Positions 50,419 to 63,400 of a stretch of DNA of 64,000 nt are shown piece after piece. The position numbers and the translations under genes were made by a program. Numbering within the stretch: the first letter of the stretch is position 1; each line of letters starts with the position of its first letter. The stretch comes from Atherinomorus stipes. Lineage: Eukaryota > Chordata > Actinopteri > Atheriniformes > Atherinidae. The stretch lies in NCBI GenBank assembly GCA_023101725.1, contig JALJCO010003059.1:372001-436000 (forward strand), read 5' to 3'. The notes beneath the pieces were generated by a model, which worked only from the letters and a program-made list of their open reading frames with translations, did no database searches and had not been told where the DNA came from.

Positions 50419-52760
50419 GCTAAAGACGCCATCCTCACATCTTCACATAACCCGCACCACCTGACTCCCAGCCCCCCCCCCCCCCCACGCTCCCGCTATT
50501 TATCTCTGTCCCTTTCCATCCGTCTCCTCTGCTGAAACTTCCCGTCCATCCTCTGCTCACCCACAGCCGGGCGGAGAGCGGAGGCAGACACATCCGCGGA
50601 TAAGAACAATAAGAGGCTGCAGCGCTGGATGAAAACTTCCCAGCTGCTCGACAAAAGAAAGAAAGAAAAAAAAGAAGACATACTGAATGGTGTGATTGTC
50701 GGAAAGATAAATCTAATCTTATTTATTGAAAATTAAATATATTAGATTATTATACATATATATTGTTTAATAGCAACAAATCATTGATTGTTCACATGTA
50801 CACCAACACTGAACTTAAATGTCAAAATAATTTTAAAGAGATTTATGAATTGATTCAGATAGAGGAAGTCCTTGTTATTCAAGAGTTTTAGTCACTTTAA
50901 GTCTTTTTTTTAAAATGGTTGTTTATGTGTTATATAAGGGAAAATTACAAGTATTGTAGCCTCAATAGCCTCTTCGGTTCTTTCAGGACATCTTGTCAAG
51001 GCCTTTTAGGCATTTGAGGCTCTACATGCCGTGTGGTTTTTGCTTCTTTTATGCCAGTTAAAAGATAAATTATATATGGATGGAAAAGTGTGAAAAAGAA
51101 AAAGGGAAGTCAAGTCTATCAGATTATTGTTGAGGATTACAAATGAAGATTTTTATACTTAAAATTTCAATTTAAAGACGACTGAAAGTCTTATTTATAT
51201 ATTTCCAGTGAATCCCCAAAGATGCCGAAGCGGTTTTTGTTCAGTATTTCGTTCTCTTCCAGCTTGCTGTATTATAATTTATGACTGACACAAGGTGAAG
51301 GATTAATTTTTGTGTACAGTCATAGTTGATGTTGCTGTCTGTTCTGTGCTGGGTACGACTTGTGTTCACTTGATGGCAGCTAGGATGTTCTTGCTCTGCA
51401 AAACCAAAAGAGAGAGAGAAAAAAAAAGGAAAAAACCAAAAAAAGAAGGGATATACACAATCAGCATGTTGTATTATTTCACTGTAACCAGTATTCCCAG
51501 TAAATCCCCAGCTTCATCTTCTTCCTCAGCACTGATTGAGCCAACATTTCCGGGTTTGGAGTGAAAATTAGTGTTGAGAAAACCAGCTGATGCGTTAAAG
51601 ACGAGATTACTTTGGACTAAAGAGGACGCAGTAGCTGCTTGTACCGTCCACAGAGCAGACTGGTGGCCGCTGCTGCTTTGGAAACTTTAATGATTTTACA
51701 GAATTTCAGCAGTTTGAGATTTTCTTTGAAAACACTAAAGACATGCGGCTCGTTTTCCTTTGCGTCAGTATTTCCGTCCACAGTTGATTTCTGTCGTATG
51801 AATAAGGGAAACATTTGACTGAGTGGCAGCATGATGAAGATGACGATGCTGCACCTGGACGCAATGAACTGAGTCATGCTCAGCAGGGATGATAATATAA
51901 AAGGTACCACCTCCATACTCGCAGCTCTCTCTTAAGGCCTGACCGTACTGTAATCGTCTCAAACATGGCCGACTCAACGATAGCTTATTTTAACGACTCC
52001 TAATCAGACCGAGAAGGTGGGCCGTTGACACCTGCAAAGATAGCAGGAATTTACTTCCCCATATTTAGCGATCCGGATCTCCTCTGGTTCGAACATTTCC
52101 GCTCCTCTTCACAGGCAGTCCTGACCCTTTAAAGCCTGCTTCCACTAAAGCGAATAAAACTCACTTTACTGGTGCTTTGACACACCTGACTGTAATTCTG
52201 TTGTCTTTTTGTCAACAAAGGAGGGAAAAATAAGCTTTAAGATTTACTATTCTCTTGTAAATTTACTCCTTTTTTTTCTTTTTTTAAAAGAAAAATGTAA
52301 ACATATTGAGCACCCATGTGCCATGCCACCTTGGCCACACATGTCAAGATCTGTATTGTGTGTGTGTGGATGGTGAACAGAGTCGAGCTAAGACTAAAAG
52401 ATTCAATTTTAGTGATCTTGATGTTTTTCAATTTCCGAACTATTGTTGTTTGCCGTTCCGTTTGTAGACTTCTGAGAAAGCACCTTGAAGATGAAGTATT
52501 TGGTTTACAATCATAACTGTGATGTTTAAATTTGTTAAAGGTGAGGCTTATTGGGTGAGCCATATTGACCTCCTATCAGGTCGTATACATATCTTGCAGA
52601 ATGTAAAATAAAAAGACCATGTTCATCTTATCAAATCTTAAAATAGCTGTACTAAGGGATGAAAAACTGTACCGTATTTGTCATGCGAGGCCATGAAATC
52701 TTTTACGTAGCTGTATCACTTGGAAAAAATAAAATAAAATTCACAGTGTTTTATTTGACT
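50419..52760 (+). other. ppp3cc: ppp3cc 3' untranslated region
   Basis: Non-coding sequence continuous with the last exon, with no splice signals needed to reach the polyadenylation signals at 52607 and 52728. Contains a C-run at about 50473-50487, AT-rich segments and a CpG-poor profile. The end is inferred from the signals. Confidence 0.65.
52607..52738 (+). terminator. polyadenylation signals of ppp3cc
   Basis: AATAAA occurs at 52607-52612 and, overlapping, at 52728-52733 and 52733-52738. The latter pair is followed by a T/GT-rich stretch (TTTTATTTGACTTGTGTTG), as expected for a cleavage site just beyond 52750. Confidence 0.6.
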
Positions 52761-53064
52761 TGTGTTGATGATGGTTTGTTTAAAGATGCTTCTGAAATTT
52801 GTGTCCAGACTCAGGTCTATGTTTCACAGTTTAACTCCACCTTTCTGTGTTAATGATTCCTGAAACGCGACTGGCTGAACTACACCTGCAAACCTGAACA
52901 GAGCTTCCAGCATGCTTACAGATGGCTGTAATACCTGATATCTGACCTTCTTTTGAAGGCTGTTAAAAGCAATGATATCACATTTAATTTCTTATTCAGT
53001 TGTCCTGTTGCTGCTGATTTGGATAAAGATGTAAACTTCTGCTTTTTTATAAATGTAAGTGAAC

Positions 53065-53700
53065 AGGTTATTTGCTAAAGTATTCATCCCCCTTTAGAAA
53101 ATGTTTTCTTTTAATAATTTGATTTGCACAACATACCAACAGCCGTGCAGATACATTGTGAATTAAACAATAAATTGGGAAGCAAAAAAGAAATGATGAA
53201 AAATCAAATAATACTTATTTGAAGTCAATTCTTTGTGTTTCTACATTTTGTAGTAGTTACAGCTGCTTGTCTCCGAGTACGTCTCTAGAATGACGGCAAT
53301 CTTTCATTCATGCCTCAGATATTCAGATATTCAGCTCTGGACATTAACGAGGCCATCCCAACACATTTAAACTCCTCTACTGTTGCTTTGGGAACATACT
53401 TGGGGTCATTTTCCTGCTGGAAGGTACACCTCTGTCCCAGCTTCAAATCCTTTCTAGCGTTTCCTCATTAAAGTCCCTGTATCATCCATCATTTCTTTGA
53501 TTTAGACTAGTTTCACAGGCTCTGCTGATTAAATGATCCCCACACATCAAATCAAATCAAACTTTATTTATAAAGTGCTTTTCCTGCCAAAGGCAACCCA
53601 AAGTGCTTTTCAAGAAAATAAAAACAAACACATTTTTAAAATAAAAACAGCCCTTCACACACCCAAGCACAAAACACAGCACACAAAACTATAAACATTT

Positions 53701-53734
<34 letters not shown>

Positions 53735-54530
53735 CACACCCACCCACACCAAGACTAATAAACATCTGGCTTGACCTACTGTGAGGAAGCGATATCTTGG
53801 GGATCCGTTCACTCCAGAAGCCAGACACGGTCCTAGAGGGCGCTCCTGCAGGAGCCAACCAGATCAGGGCACGCCGGGGTCCACACCACAGTGATAGGGC
53901 TGCAGTGCGGGGCCCCAGCCACCAGGACAAGGGCAGCCCCCCACCAGCTCCCTCCAGACCATGTAGGCAAAGCTCCCACAGTGAAGGATCCCCATGAGGA
54001 AACACTGGTGTTAAAATGTTAAAACAGATAAGACATGATGCGTCCACCACCATGCTTCACTACAAGGATGGTTTTCTCGGGCTGATGTGTTGGATTGTGC
54101 TAGAAATGGTTCCTTCATGGCCGATAATTTAATTGTAGTCTCATTTGACCAGAGGACCTTCTTCCAGATGTTTGTGATATCTCCCACATACATTTAGTCA
54201 AACTCTAAAGCCCTTTCTTGTTTTTTCAGCATCCATAAAGCCCAGCTCTGTGACATGTAGCTTAAACTGATCCTACCAACAGAATCGTGAGCTCTTTAGC
54301 TTCCTTGGGGTAACGGAAGCTGGAGATGAAAGGATCCTTGCCTGTTCTCTGAGTTTTGGTGGGCAGTTTTCTCTAAGCAGGTTTGTTAGTGCCATATTTT
54401 TTCCATTTTCTGAAGATGGATTTAATGGTTTTCCATTAATTTTTTAAAGTTTCAGACACCATCCAATAATCCAACTCTGGTTTGCACTTTACATTTTTGA
54501 CCTGTTTGGAGAGCTGTTTTGTCTTCATGG
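53065..54530 (-). pseudogene. degenerate Tc1-like transposon
   Basis: Left end resembles a Tc1 repeat (AAAGTATTCATCCCCCTTT). On the minus strand 54193-54011 reads ITNIWKKVLWSNETTIKLSA, the WSDET region with Asp changed to Asn, followed by fragments of the HHVL/GG box. The reading frame begins near the ATG at 54529 (MKT-like) but is full of frameshifts. A retroelement-like segment (53545-53990) is inserted in the middle. Confidence 0.75.
53545..53990 (-). mobile_element. SINE/LINE-like repeat inserted in the dead Tc1
   Basis: On the minus strand it ends AAAAGCACTTTATAAATAAA followed by GTTTGATTTGATTTGAT, a retroelement-type 3' tail. GATCCCCA on both sides (about 53536 and 53986) fits a target duplication. 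Includes a CA microsatellite (53702-53732) and a GC-rich body. Confidence 0.6.
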
Positions 54531-54535
54531 GGCAG

Positions 54536-55640
54536 GGGTGTCCAAAGTTGGTCCTCGAGGGCTGCTGTCTTGCAGATTTTGAATGTTGCTGCAGCACACC
54601 CGATTCATATTAATAGGTTAGCATGCTTGGGTAGAACTTAAAGGAATAGTACATCCAAAGAATGACGTGCACTCATTTTCTACTCACCATCATGCTGAGC
54701 AAGACTGTGGAGCTTTTTTTTAATATCTCAAATGCAGCCGGAGATCGGGGGGGGGGGTGTTATCCCTCAACTTTCATATAATGGAGTTCAGTGGCGACTG
54801 AACCAAAAAGGTCCATAAAAGTCCACAAAAACTTGGCAATATTCCTCCATACTGCTCGTCCAATGTAATCCAAGTGTCCTGAGTGGGTAGTGTCCATAAT
54901 TTTCTCTAAACAACATCATTTAGTATATTTTTATAGCCTGAACAGTACTTCATTGCCATTTCTATATGTGCGTTCGTGCGCGTTCACGACACAATGGAAG
55001 CTGTTGCATTCAGCGCCTACTCTGCCGATAATGCAAGAGTAGAAGAAGAAATTTGCTGTTTACATTGTGCTAAGAGCAAACAAGCTGCAGACAAACTGGG
55101 ACAAACACAAGAGGGGTTGGCTATTGATTTAAAACAAAGAATGAAAGAAAAAGAAAACGTGAGGCTTCCGTAGTGTCGTGAACTTGCAAGGACGCGCTTC
55201 ACGGCAGCTACATGTTGTACTGTTTAAGCTATAAAAATATGCTAAATGATGCCGTTTCAAGTAAATTATGGATGCTATCCACTCAGGACACTTGAATTAC
55301 ATTGTATGAGCAGTATGGAGAAATACTGCCAAGTTTTTGTGGACTTTTATGGACCTTTTTGGATCGGCGCCGGTGAACTCCATTATATGAAAGTTGGGAG
55401 AAAACTAAAACCTGTCCGATCTCCGGTTGCATTTGAGATATCAAAAAAGTGCTCCACAGTCTCGCTCAGCATGAGGGTGAGTAGAAAATGAAGGACCATC
55501 ATTCTGTGGGTGTACTATTCCTTTAACTAACAAGCCTTCAAGGAGAGCTATCTGATTTTAATCAGATGTGTTGGAGCAGGGAAACATCTAAAACCTGCAG
55601 GACTGCAGGTCTCGAGGATTGAAGCTGGACACTAGTGTTG
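54536..55640. repeat. dispersed inverted repeat split by a TTAA element
   Basis: GGGTGTCCAAAGTTGGTCCT at the left and GAAGCTGGACACTAGTG at the right are inverted end pieces. The right arm holds GATGTGTTGGAGCAGGGAAA as at about 21187. The middle is the later insertion 54638-55526. Confidence 0.55.
54638..55526. mobile_element. TTAA-flanked foldback element with ~350-bp arms
   Basis: Starts TTAAAGGAATAGTACATCCA, ends TGTACTATTCCTTTAA, bounded by TTAA. The inverted arms extend far inwards: AGCATGATGG / CATCATGCTGAG, ATATAATGGAGTTCA / GAACTCCATTATAT, GTCCTGAGTGGGTAG / TATCCACTCAGGAC, TAGTATATTTTTATAGC / GCTATAAAAATATGCTA. The ~180-bp centre (54990-55170) has an open frame without a known domain. 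Mechanistically piggyBac- or Kolobok-type by target. Confidence 0.8.
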
Positions 55641-57492
55641 TAGTCAAGAACACACCACCAACAAGACATTACCGAGATAAGACCAAGATGTTTCAGGGAC
55701 CAGGGACCAAGACATTGTACAAGACTGGGTAATGTCTTGGTGATGTGCTCTTTACTACAACACAAGGACACTGCTGTCATAGGGTCTTCATCAGGACTTC
55801 TTGGTCACTTGCTTGGTGGTGCTTCTAGATTAGTGGTGTAGCAAACGTTTGGGTTAATGCCTTAAGATATCATTTAAGATGGTTGTTTGGTTATTTTGTG
55901 TATAAAATGTAGACAAATTTGGTGCCTTTTTAAAATACTAAAATGATATATAAGTCAACATTAAGTAGCCTAAACGACAAATGTCTCTAGAAATGATAAA
56001 GTGCAGAAACCGGACTAAAAATGAGTGGAAAATGTCGATTTTGAAAGACCTTTAGAGAGCTTTGAGGCCTTTTGCTCAAAACCACTAAAAAGATTTAAAA
56101 AATTGAATAAAAAAGAAAAGGGATGGATCTTTGACACAGACATGAGGTCGGCATACATTGCTTCTGTTTGTGTCACAGTCGTGCACTCTGCCAGCTTCTA
56201 CAACCACTTTGTTCATCTGTAATCATTTGAGCCACCTTGACCCGTGAGCATCAGGCGACAGCGTTTCTCCCTGTAACTTTATTCTCTTTACATGAACAGT
56301 TGGTGGACAGCCTTATGCTAACATCTAATAACGGCAGCTGTTATCTGACCTGTGCAGGACTCTTATCAAATGTGCTGCTTTTCTGTTTACAGTAGGCACC
56401 TCAGCTCGATAGGTAGTACCAAAATATAAAGAATTACCCAGATTAATGCCTTGCTGGAGGGCAAGCTGTTTAACTTCATTCTAGACACTGATCTGTGTTT
56501 TAATCTTTTTTTAACACAGAACATAAGACAAAAATATTATTTGGTTTTAATATATTTGTTGAAGTGGAACAATAACAGCTGAAATCACAGTGAGATGAGG
56601 CTTTTTTTTTGGCATTCTGATATTCACAACATTTCAGTTAGTATCTCATCTGTTCACTGTTCTGAATGTAATGCTTGTTTTACATTATGAACACATTCAT
56701 ACAATGATTTCACTCGAGACTAGCAGCAGAATAAATCTGTAAAAATCTGATCCTGAACCATATCAGTAATATAAACTTACACAGTCAAAAGTTTCAGTCC
56801 AATCTCAAGCTGTGATTGCAGTTTATTCAGCGGAATATGACTTTAATCCAGTAGCTAACAATTCATGTATTCATCCTGACAATGTTTCTTATCTTACACG
56901 CTGTATATACATTTATAGAAACTATCTTTAATGAAGTGAACTTGTAACCAAACACTCTTAAAATTTTGCTCAAATTTTTTAACTATAATTTTTATAAACA
57001 AAATATAAATAAAAACTTATTTCACAGTATTTTAACAGACATGGTGTGAAAATTAACACAGAAGCGCATCGCAGGGTAATTTCAGGTTCCAGTCGAACAC
57101 TCCGCAAGAAATGTTTGACCATCACAGCAAAGTCAATGTGACGCAGTTTAATGCAATGCTGCTGCTAAAAGGTGCTTAACGATTAAAACCGGTTAAAAGC
57201 ATGTGACAAAATATGACAACTTATGGCTCACATTCAAGGCCTGAGCTGTTTCTTCCTGCACCGACTGAAGCCCAGTCGTGTAAGAAAAAACAACAATAAA
57301 AGAGTGTATGACAAAAGGTGAATCCCTGTAATAAAGTCCTCAGTGCATGGCACACCAGTATCAGAGTCCAGGTGAATTCCTGCAGGTGTAAAACTGCACT
57401 GCATCGAAGAGCTCTGCAGCAGCATGCGGTGACAGGACAGCTCTGCCTCTGCATCACCAGCAGCCTCTTGCTGAAGGTAAAAGGTGAATCTC
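55641..57492. other. intergenic space and probable 3' region of the ADAM gene
   Basis: No coding segment recognised. TTTATT at 56822-56827 is a minus-strand AATAAA and could serve the ADAM gene. The boundary between its 3' UTR and intergenic DNA cannot be set. Confidence 0.35.
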
Positions 57493-57525
57493 ACCTGCTT
57501 AGCCCGCAGTTGGCACTGTTACACG

Positions 57526-57558
57526 TCAGACCTTTGGAGGAGGTACTGGTCTCAGAGC
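57526..57558 (-). CDS. ADAM terminal coding exon
   Basis: 33 nt after the acceptor [19 protein letters not shown] then TGA at 57528-57526. A donor-like AGCAG|GTGAGATTC at 57494 lies about 30 nt past the stop, so the 3' UTR may be spliced. A stop that close to a junction would not be expected to trigger decay. Confidence 0.75.
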   Translation of the reverse strand, partial: ALRPVPPPKV

Positions 57559-60403
57559 CTAGGGGACAAAAAACCCAGCACAAATATCAGTTATTCATCC
57601 CATCCACCACAGACATGTTTAGCTCTGTGTTTGGGTTTATAATACAGAATTTTGCAGAACTAACCGGCTTCCTAAATTTTAACCTTAAACTGTTTAATTA
57701 TAAGTAGTTCAAATGCAACATATAAAATGTTTAAACTAGGGATGTCCGATATTATTGGCCTATGGATATTATCGCCCAATATCAGCATTAAAATGTAAAT
57801 CGGAAAATATCTGTATAATTTTTTTGGGACTGATATTTTTTATAAAGAAATCTCGCGAGATCTCGTTCTGTTACAAAATGCTGTGATATCATTTTCCATC
57901 AGCGGTCCAGCATGTAGAAAAGTCCCTGTTATTCTGGAACAACTTCATATCCCAGCATTCCTTTCAGTCATGTGACTACGGTGCAGCTGCTACAGACAGA
58001 CTTGCTTTGAAGCTGCTTATCATATGTCTGGTTTTAAGTTTTTGGTTTAGTTACCAGGTTGTCAGAAACATTAGAATTAGTCACATGTTGGCTAATACCT
58101 GCTGGTATCTGATATCTGGGAGCCAGATGTCCAAAATGAACTCCTCAGGCTGAGTTAAGGCTGTTTTGGGATCTTTGCTCTTAGAACAGAATATTTATTC
58201 TGTTTGTTTTTTTGTTTTTTTCAAAATATGAGACATACAACCTCACAAACGTCCGTCGGTATTGAAAATTAACAGTTGGACAATATTGGATATTAGATAT
58301 CAGTAAAAAAAAAAAAAAAAAGCCAATATCGAGCATCCCTAGTTAAAATGAGAATTTCATTGCTAATATATGTTCATTTTGAATTTAAAGTCAATTTATA
58401 TGTCTCAGATTTTATGCATGACCATGTTTACCACTGAGTTGTCTGGTTAATTTCTCCAGAAATGATGGAAATTGAGTTTTTAAAGTGAAATTCTTTCCCA
58501 TTGTTACTTGATATAAACAGTTCAGAGTTTCTTGTGTTTTATTATGCTTTTTGTGAGGAACAGGCCGGCACACAGCATCTCAACTTATATGAGAGGCATG
58601 TTGCAGCTTTGAGTCGGTGCTGCGTTTACAGCTTGTACTGCCCTCTAGTGGTCAGTATAATTTTTATCCTTTACAGTTTGCACAGAACCTCAATCTATAT
58701 TTGATTGTTAAAAATTGAACCACAATCAATTTAAGGAAAACATTTTTGTTTGTTGCAGTTTTCTTGCTGCTGAGTTGCATGACAGTGAGAGGCTGATAAG
58801 TTCCTTGTCGAGCTGGTTACCTGACGTGCAGCTATGTAGTTCTGAGCCGGGGGTTTAGGTCTGTTCCCTGCTGGAGGGGGTGGAGGCGGAGCTCCTTTGG
58901 GCTTCGGTCTTGGAGCCTAAAATATCAGCCAGCATTAGGTAGTGTAATGAACGGCTGATATGCTTTGACTTGGTGCATTGCTGCATATTACCTGTCTGAC
59001 GGGCATGGGCTGACCAATTGCCGGCTTTTTGTTGATGTGAGGAGCTGAACTGCTTACAGCTGGCTGCTTCCTCTGTGTCTGTGTACTGTCATTTAAAGAA
59101 AACACAATTCAGCATGATACCCAAACCTTACAAACATTCTGAAATCACTCTTATTAGATGAAAAATACCTACGTCGGTAACATGGGACTTTGACGTTTTT
59201 TCCATATGAATCCCACAGCACCAAAAATGACGCCCAAGACCACGAGAATAACGGCAAAAGAGATGGCGACTGCAGCTCCTGTAACAATCAAAGACAAATG
59301 AGTTTATTCAGGATGCAGCATTGTTTTCATTTCACTGTTTGCTATGAACACCTGCTGATGGATCTTACCTGTAGACAGGGAGCTGAAATCTTCATCCGCT
59401 GAATCACAGTTAGGAGGCAACCAGCCCGGCTCACACTGACATTCACTTCTGTGATTGCACATCTGTGGAACGCACAGATGTTAGCAGCTGTTTGGTAACA
59501 TATGTATCACTAAACTATAGTGGAACTATTATACTCAAACTTGAAAGATTTTAAAGGTGATAGCTACAAGTTTAGTTCCTCCCCGCCAGTCGGTGGCGCA
59601 CACACTGACTTGCTAGATTAGCATTAGCGAGATTACGGATCCAGCTAACTGTTAATCAGCATTAGCACTTATTTTCATTTATTTTATTTCTAATTGAAAT
59701 TAAAAGCAAGCGCTCACATTTGTTGCACAATAAAAAGATTGTAGTTCGAAAAGTAGTTTTGTAAGAAATTTAGAAAAATCAATCCAGTCCAAAACACTTA
59801 AAGTTAAATGTTTAGCAACCTCTGCGGGGCTTTTGAGCCCTATGGCTTTCTTCACCCTTATCCTGCTTTGCTTTTTGTCCTTTAGTGTAGGTATTGGTGG
59901 CATGGTAATAATATGTAAATATATATTTTGGACCCATCAAAATTGATGAAAACAATTACCTAAAGGCTACGAGGACAGTTAGCAATAGCTAACTCTGGTA
60001 GCCTACAAGACATCTCTTCTTTTTAAGATAAATCTATGTTGTACAATGTCCTTGCAAAATAAACTAATGAACTAACTAAATAACTATAAAAAATGTTTTT
60101 AGTAAAATTAATGCTTTTTTCTGAACCCCTCTAAATGTTCTATGGATGTACAATTTTTAAAAAATGAACTTTTTTGATGAAAAAGTTGTAGCTATATTAC
60201 TGCAAAACTCAAACTTACCAAATATATATTTTTTAAATTTCTAGTCAAATTATCTCATCACACTCAATATAAGAAAAAATCACATTTCAGTGAGATATTG
60301 GAACTTGTTTTAAGAAAATGCATCTTATTTTAAGAAATCTAATCAAGAAATTTTAATTTTTCTATTGGCAGATTAGTTTCTGCTTATTACTAGCAAAAAG
60401 AAT

Positions 60404-60474
<71 letters not shown>

Positions 60475-63400
60475 ATATATACTAATTTTAAGAGTGGCCA
60501 GGATTTTTTTTTATTTATTTTTTTGTTGTTGTTGTTGCTTGTAATAAGCAAAAGAATTATGCCAATAGAACAAGTGAAATTTTCTTGATAAGATTTCTTG
60601 AAATGAGATGCATTGTCTTAAAACAAGCTCCTGTATCTCACTGAAATGTTTCTTTTTAAGTAATTACATATTACATTGAGTGTGATTAGATATTCTGACT
60701 AGAAATTCGAAAAATATACTTGGTAAGGTTTTAGTTTTTGTAGTGGTACAGTATGACCTTTAATATTTTGTTTTCTATCATGATTACCAGATTGATTTAT
60801 AATGAAAATGCATTCATCGGCATGTACTTACAGCATGGCCTGGGCATTTTGCTGAACAGTTCACGTTTCTGTACGCTGTCTCCAGAGTCATACACTGATT
60901 CTGGCTGCACACCTTGAGAAAAACACAAGAATTACTGACAAACACTGAGAACTAAAAGCAAGGATTTGATTTGGACGAGCAAGGCTGCTACATTTCTAAA
61001 GTACCTTTCCGTCTCCACATTTACTCCCGTCATCCACCTGGCCGTAGTCTTTGGTATAGTCATCAAAGAAAGCTGCTTTGCAATCCCCAATCCTGAGCAT
61101 GCGGCCGTAGTTTGGGTTGTCGTTACCATGGTGACAGAACAACTTCCCACATAAAAGATCCCTGCACGGTAAAGACCAGGTTTGTGTTAACTGCAGTTGT
61201 TCCACATCACTGCTGAGTAACAGTCACTTTGCTCTGCTGAACTCACACATCCTGGCAGGGGATGAACCGGTCATTGGAGAGCCGTCTGCAGAAACCGAAG
61301 TTGGATCCTCTGGTGTTCTGCTTGTAGCAGGACTGGCGGGCCTCTATGGCACCTGAACGCAGGTGGGGATCACATGACGTAAGAACCAGCTATGTGGATC
61401 AGAGCAGTTAGTTTATAAAATATAAAAGCAGAACACTTACCGTATCCATAGAGTCTGATGCACTGGTTCGCCCTCTGTGGACACTGGCCGTTGTAACAGT
61501 ATCCCAGTCCTCCGTCACACGGGAGCCCGTTTACAGCAAACACATCCTCGGGGCAGGTGGCGCTCTTCCCGTCGCAGTGCTCTGCCAGATCGCAGCCGTT
61601 CTGCTTGCTGCGGCATTCCCTGGAGCGAGGCGAGATCTGTGTGGAGCAAGTCCCACCTCATTACAAATAACGCCATGAATAACTTGCTACATGTTAAGTT
61701 ATTGATGCTTCACAAGAAAAAGTGTGAATGGAACATTATAAACAAATCTGACTGTGTAAATATGGTTATATAAATGCTATAACTCTCTTTCATTTAATTA
61801 TAGCATTTTACAGGCAAGTTAACATACTTTGCATTGAGAAGTAGCAATAGCTTCAGGTAAATATTTCCTTTTCTTTCTTATAAGTCACTTCACAACATTT
61901 GCAACCCTAAATCAGGAAAAAGTTCAGTGTAGCGGTTTCTACATTTACTAAGATCTATTCTGGCTGCTGTCTCAGCCGTAACGCCGCTATTCAAAAACAT
62001 CACGCTTGTCTTTCACCCCACACCTGTGCACCCCCATTTTACCTTCCACACCCACAGAACAACTAGCCCTTACACATCAGGACACTGGAACCATCACAGT
62101 ATTAATACACAGCAAGCCAGATGTTTTTTTGTTTGTTTGTTTGTTTGTTTGTTTTCTAAAGTTGTCTCAGGGTTTTCAGTAGTTAATTAAACGTGACATT
62201 GGCAATTTGAGTAAATTTGAGCAGATTTACCTACTTTTAAAAGTGAGAATCTTTTTTTGAACATAGGCTAGAGCTATTTATGCTTATTTTTGTCATATGC
62301 CCCATCTAATATAATAGTTCTAATAAAAACAGAGCCTATTTTATTTGAGTTTTTTAATATGGGTCAGCTGGATCTTGCATAAAATAGCTAAAGTAAGTCA
62401 CACCTTGACTCTAGTTTGTGTGATGAAGGATTTGTTATATTTATAATATTTATTTTATATCTTACTTGTACATTACTCTTAATATTTCATATAATTTTTT
62501 GTTTGTCATCTTATTTTACACATTTTTGCCACATTTATGTATACTTTAGTGACTTTTTTAAATGTTTTTTTTTTTTCGATTCTGATAACTGATACTGTGC
62601 GATATTGTTTTAATTGTCTTTTGTCTCCTGTTGTAATTGCAGCAGAGGAATGACTGGACTTTCCTAATGTTCTGATTAAGAATTTGAGCAATAGAAACAT
62701 CTTTCACTTATTTTGTTATAACAAAACATGGCTGTTTGTGAAAAAAACTGTGCAAGCTCTGTGTGTGTGTGTGTGTATGTGGGTGTGGGGGGCTTGGATG
62801 GTGTCTCGCCCAGGAAGTAATTCAGTCAGTGTAGAACCACCATTGCCTATTTTGTCACTTTCAGATCCAGTTCATCTGCTGTAAAATGCACGTTTTCTTT
62901 TGTCTTCCACTTGTCCCATTTCCTCTGATGTTTTAAGGACACACTGCACATCATGCTGAGATATGCCGAGTTTTAATGTGTTTTGGGAGTCACCTTGTAG
63001 GTGATTTTTTTTTTTCTTCCCTTTGGTACTTTTACAGACAAAACTAAAGAAATGGAAAGAGGGGATGTGTCTTTGTGGCAGGCAAAGAGCTTAAAGGCAC
63101 AATTCAAAACTGGTTCTTAGCTCAGTTATCTGCTATGTGTCACCACAACTCTGGTTCATCTCGTGGATTTGATGCCTTTTTTAAACTTTGATGATTTACT
63201 TGTCAGTCTTAGCAAACAAAAATCACATTCCTCCAAAATGGTCAGACTGGAAAAAAGCTGCCAATGTCCAAAAGAAAAACTTCGTAAGAGCTTCAGAAAG
63301 TTGAAGAACGATTAGTTTCAAAATGTTACATGAAACTCTGTTTGCTTGGAAGAAAAACATAAAGAAATTAGGGATGGCGTAACCCTTTTCTCACATGACT

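Noticed and set aside
56025..56222. 65-codon plus-strand frame downstream of ppp3cc
   Set aside because: No similarity, no splice or promoter context; consistent with chance in AT-rich DNA.
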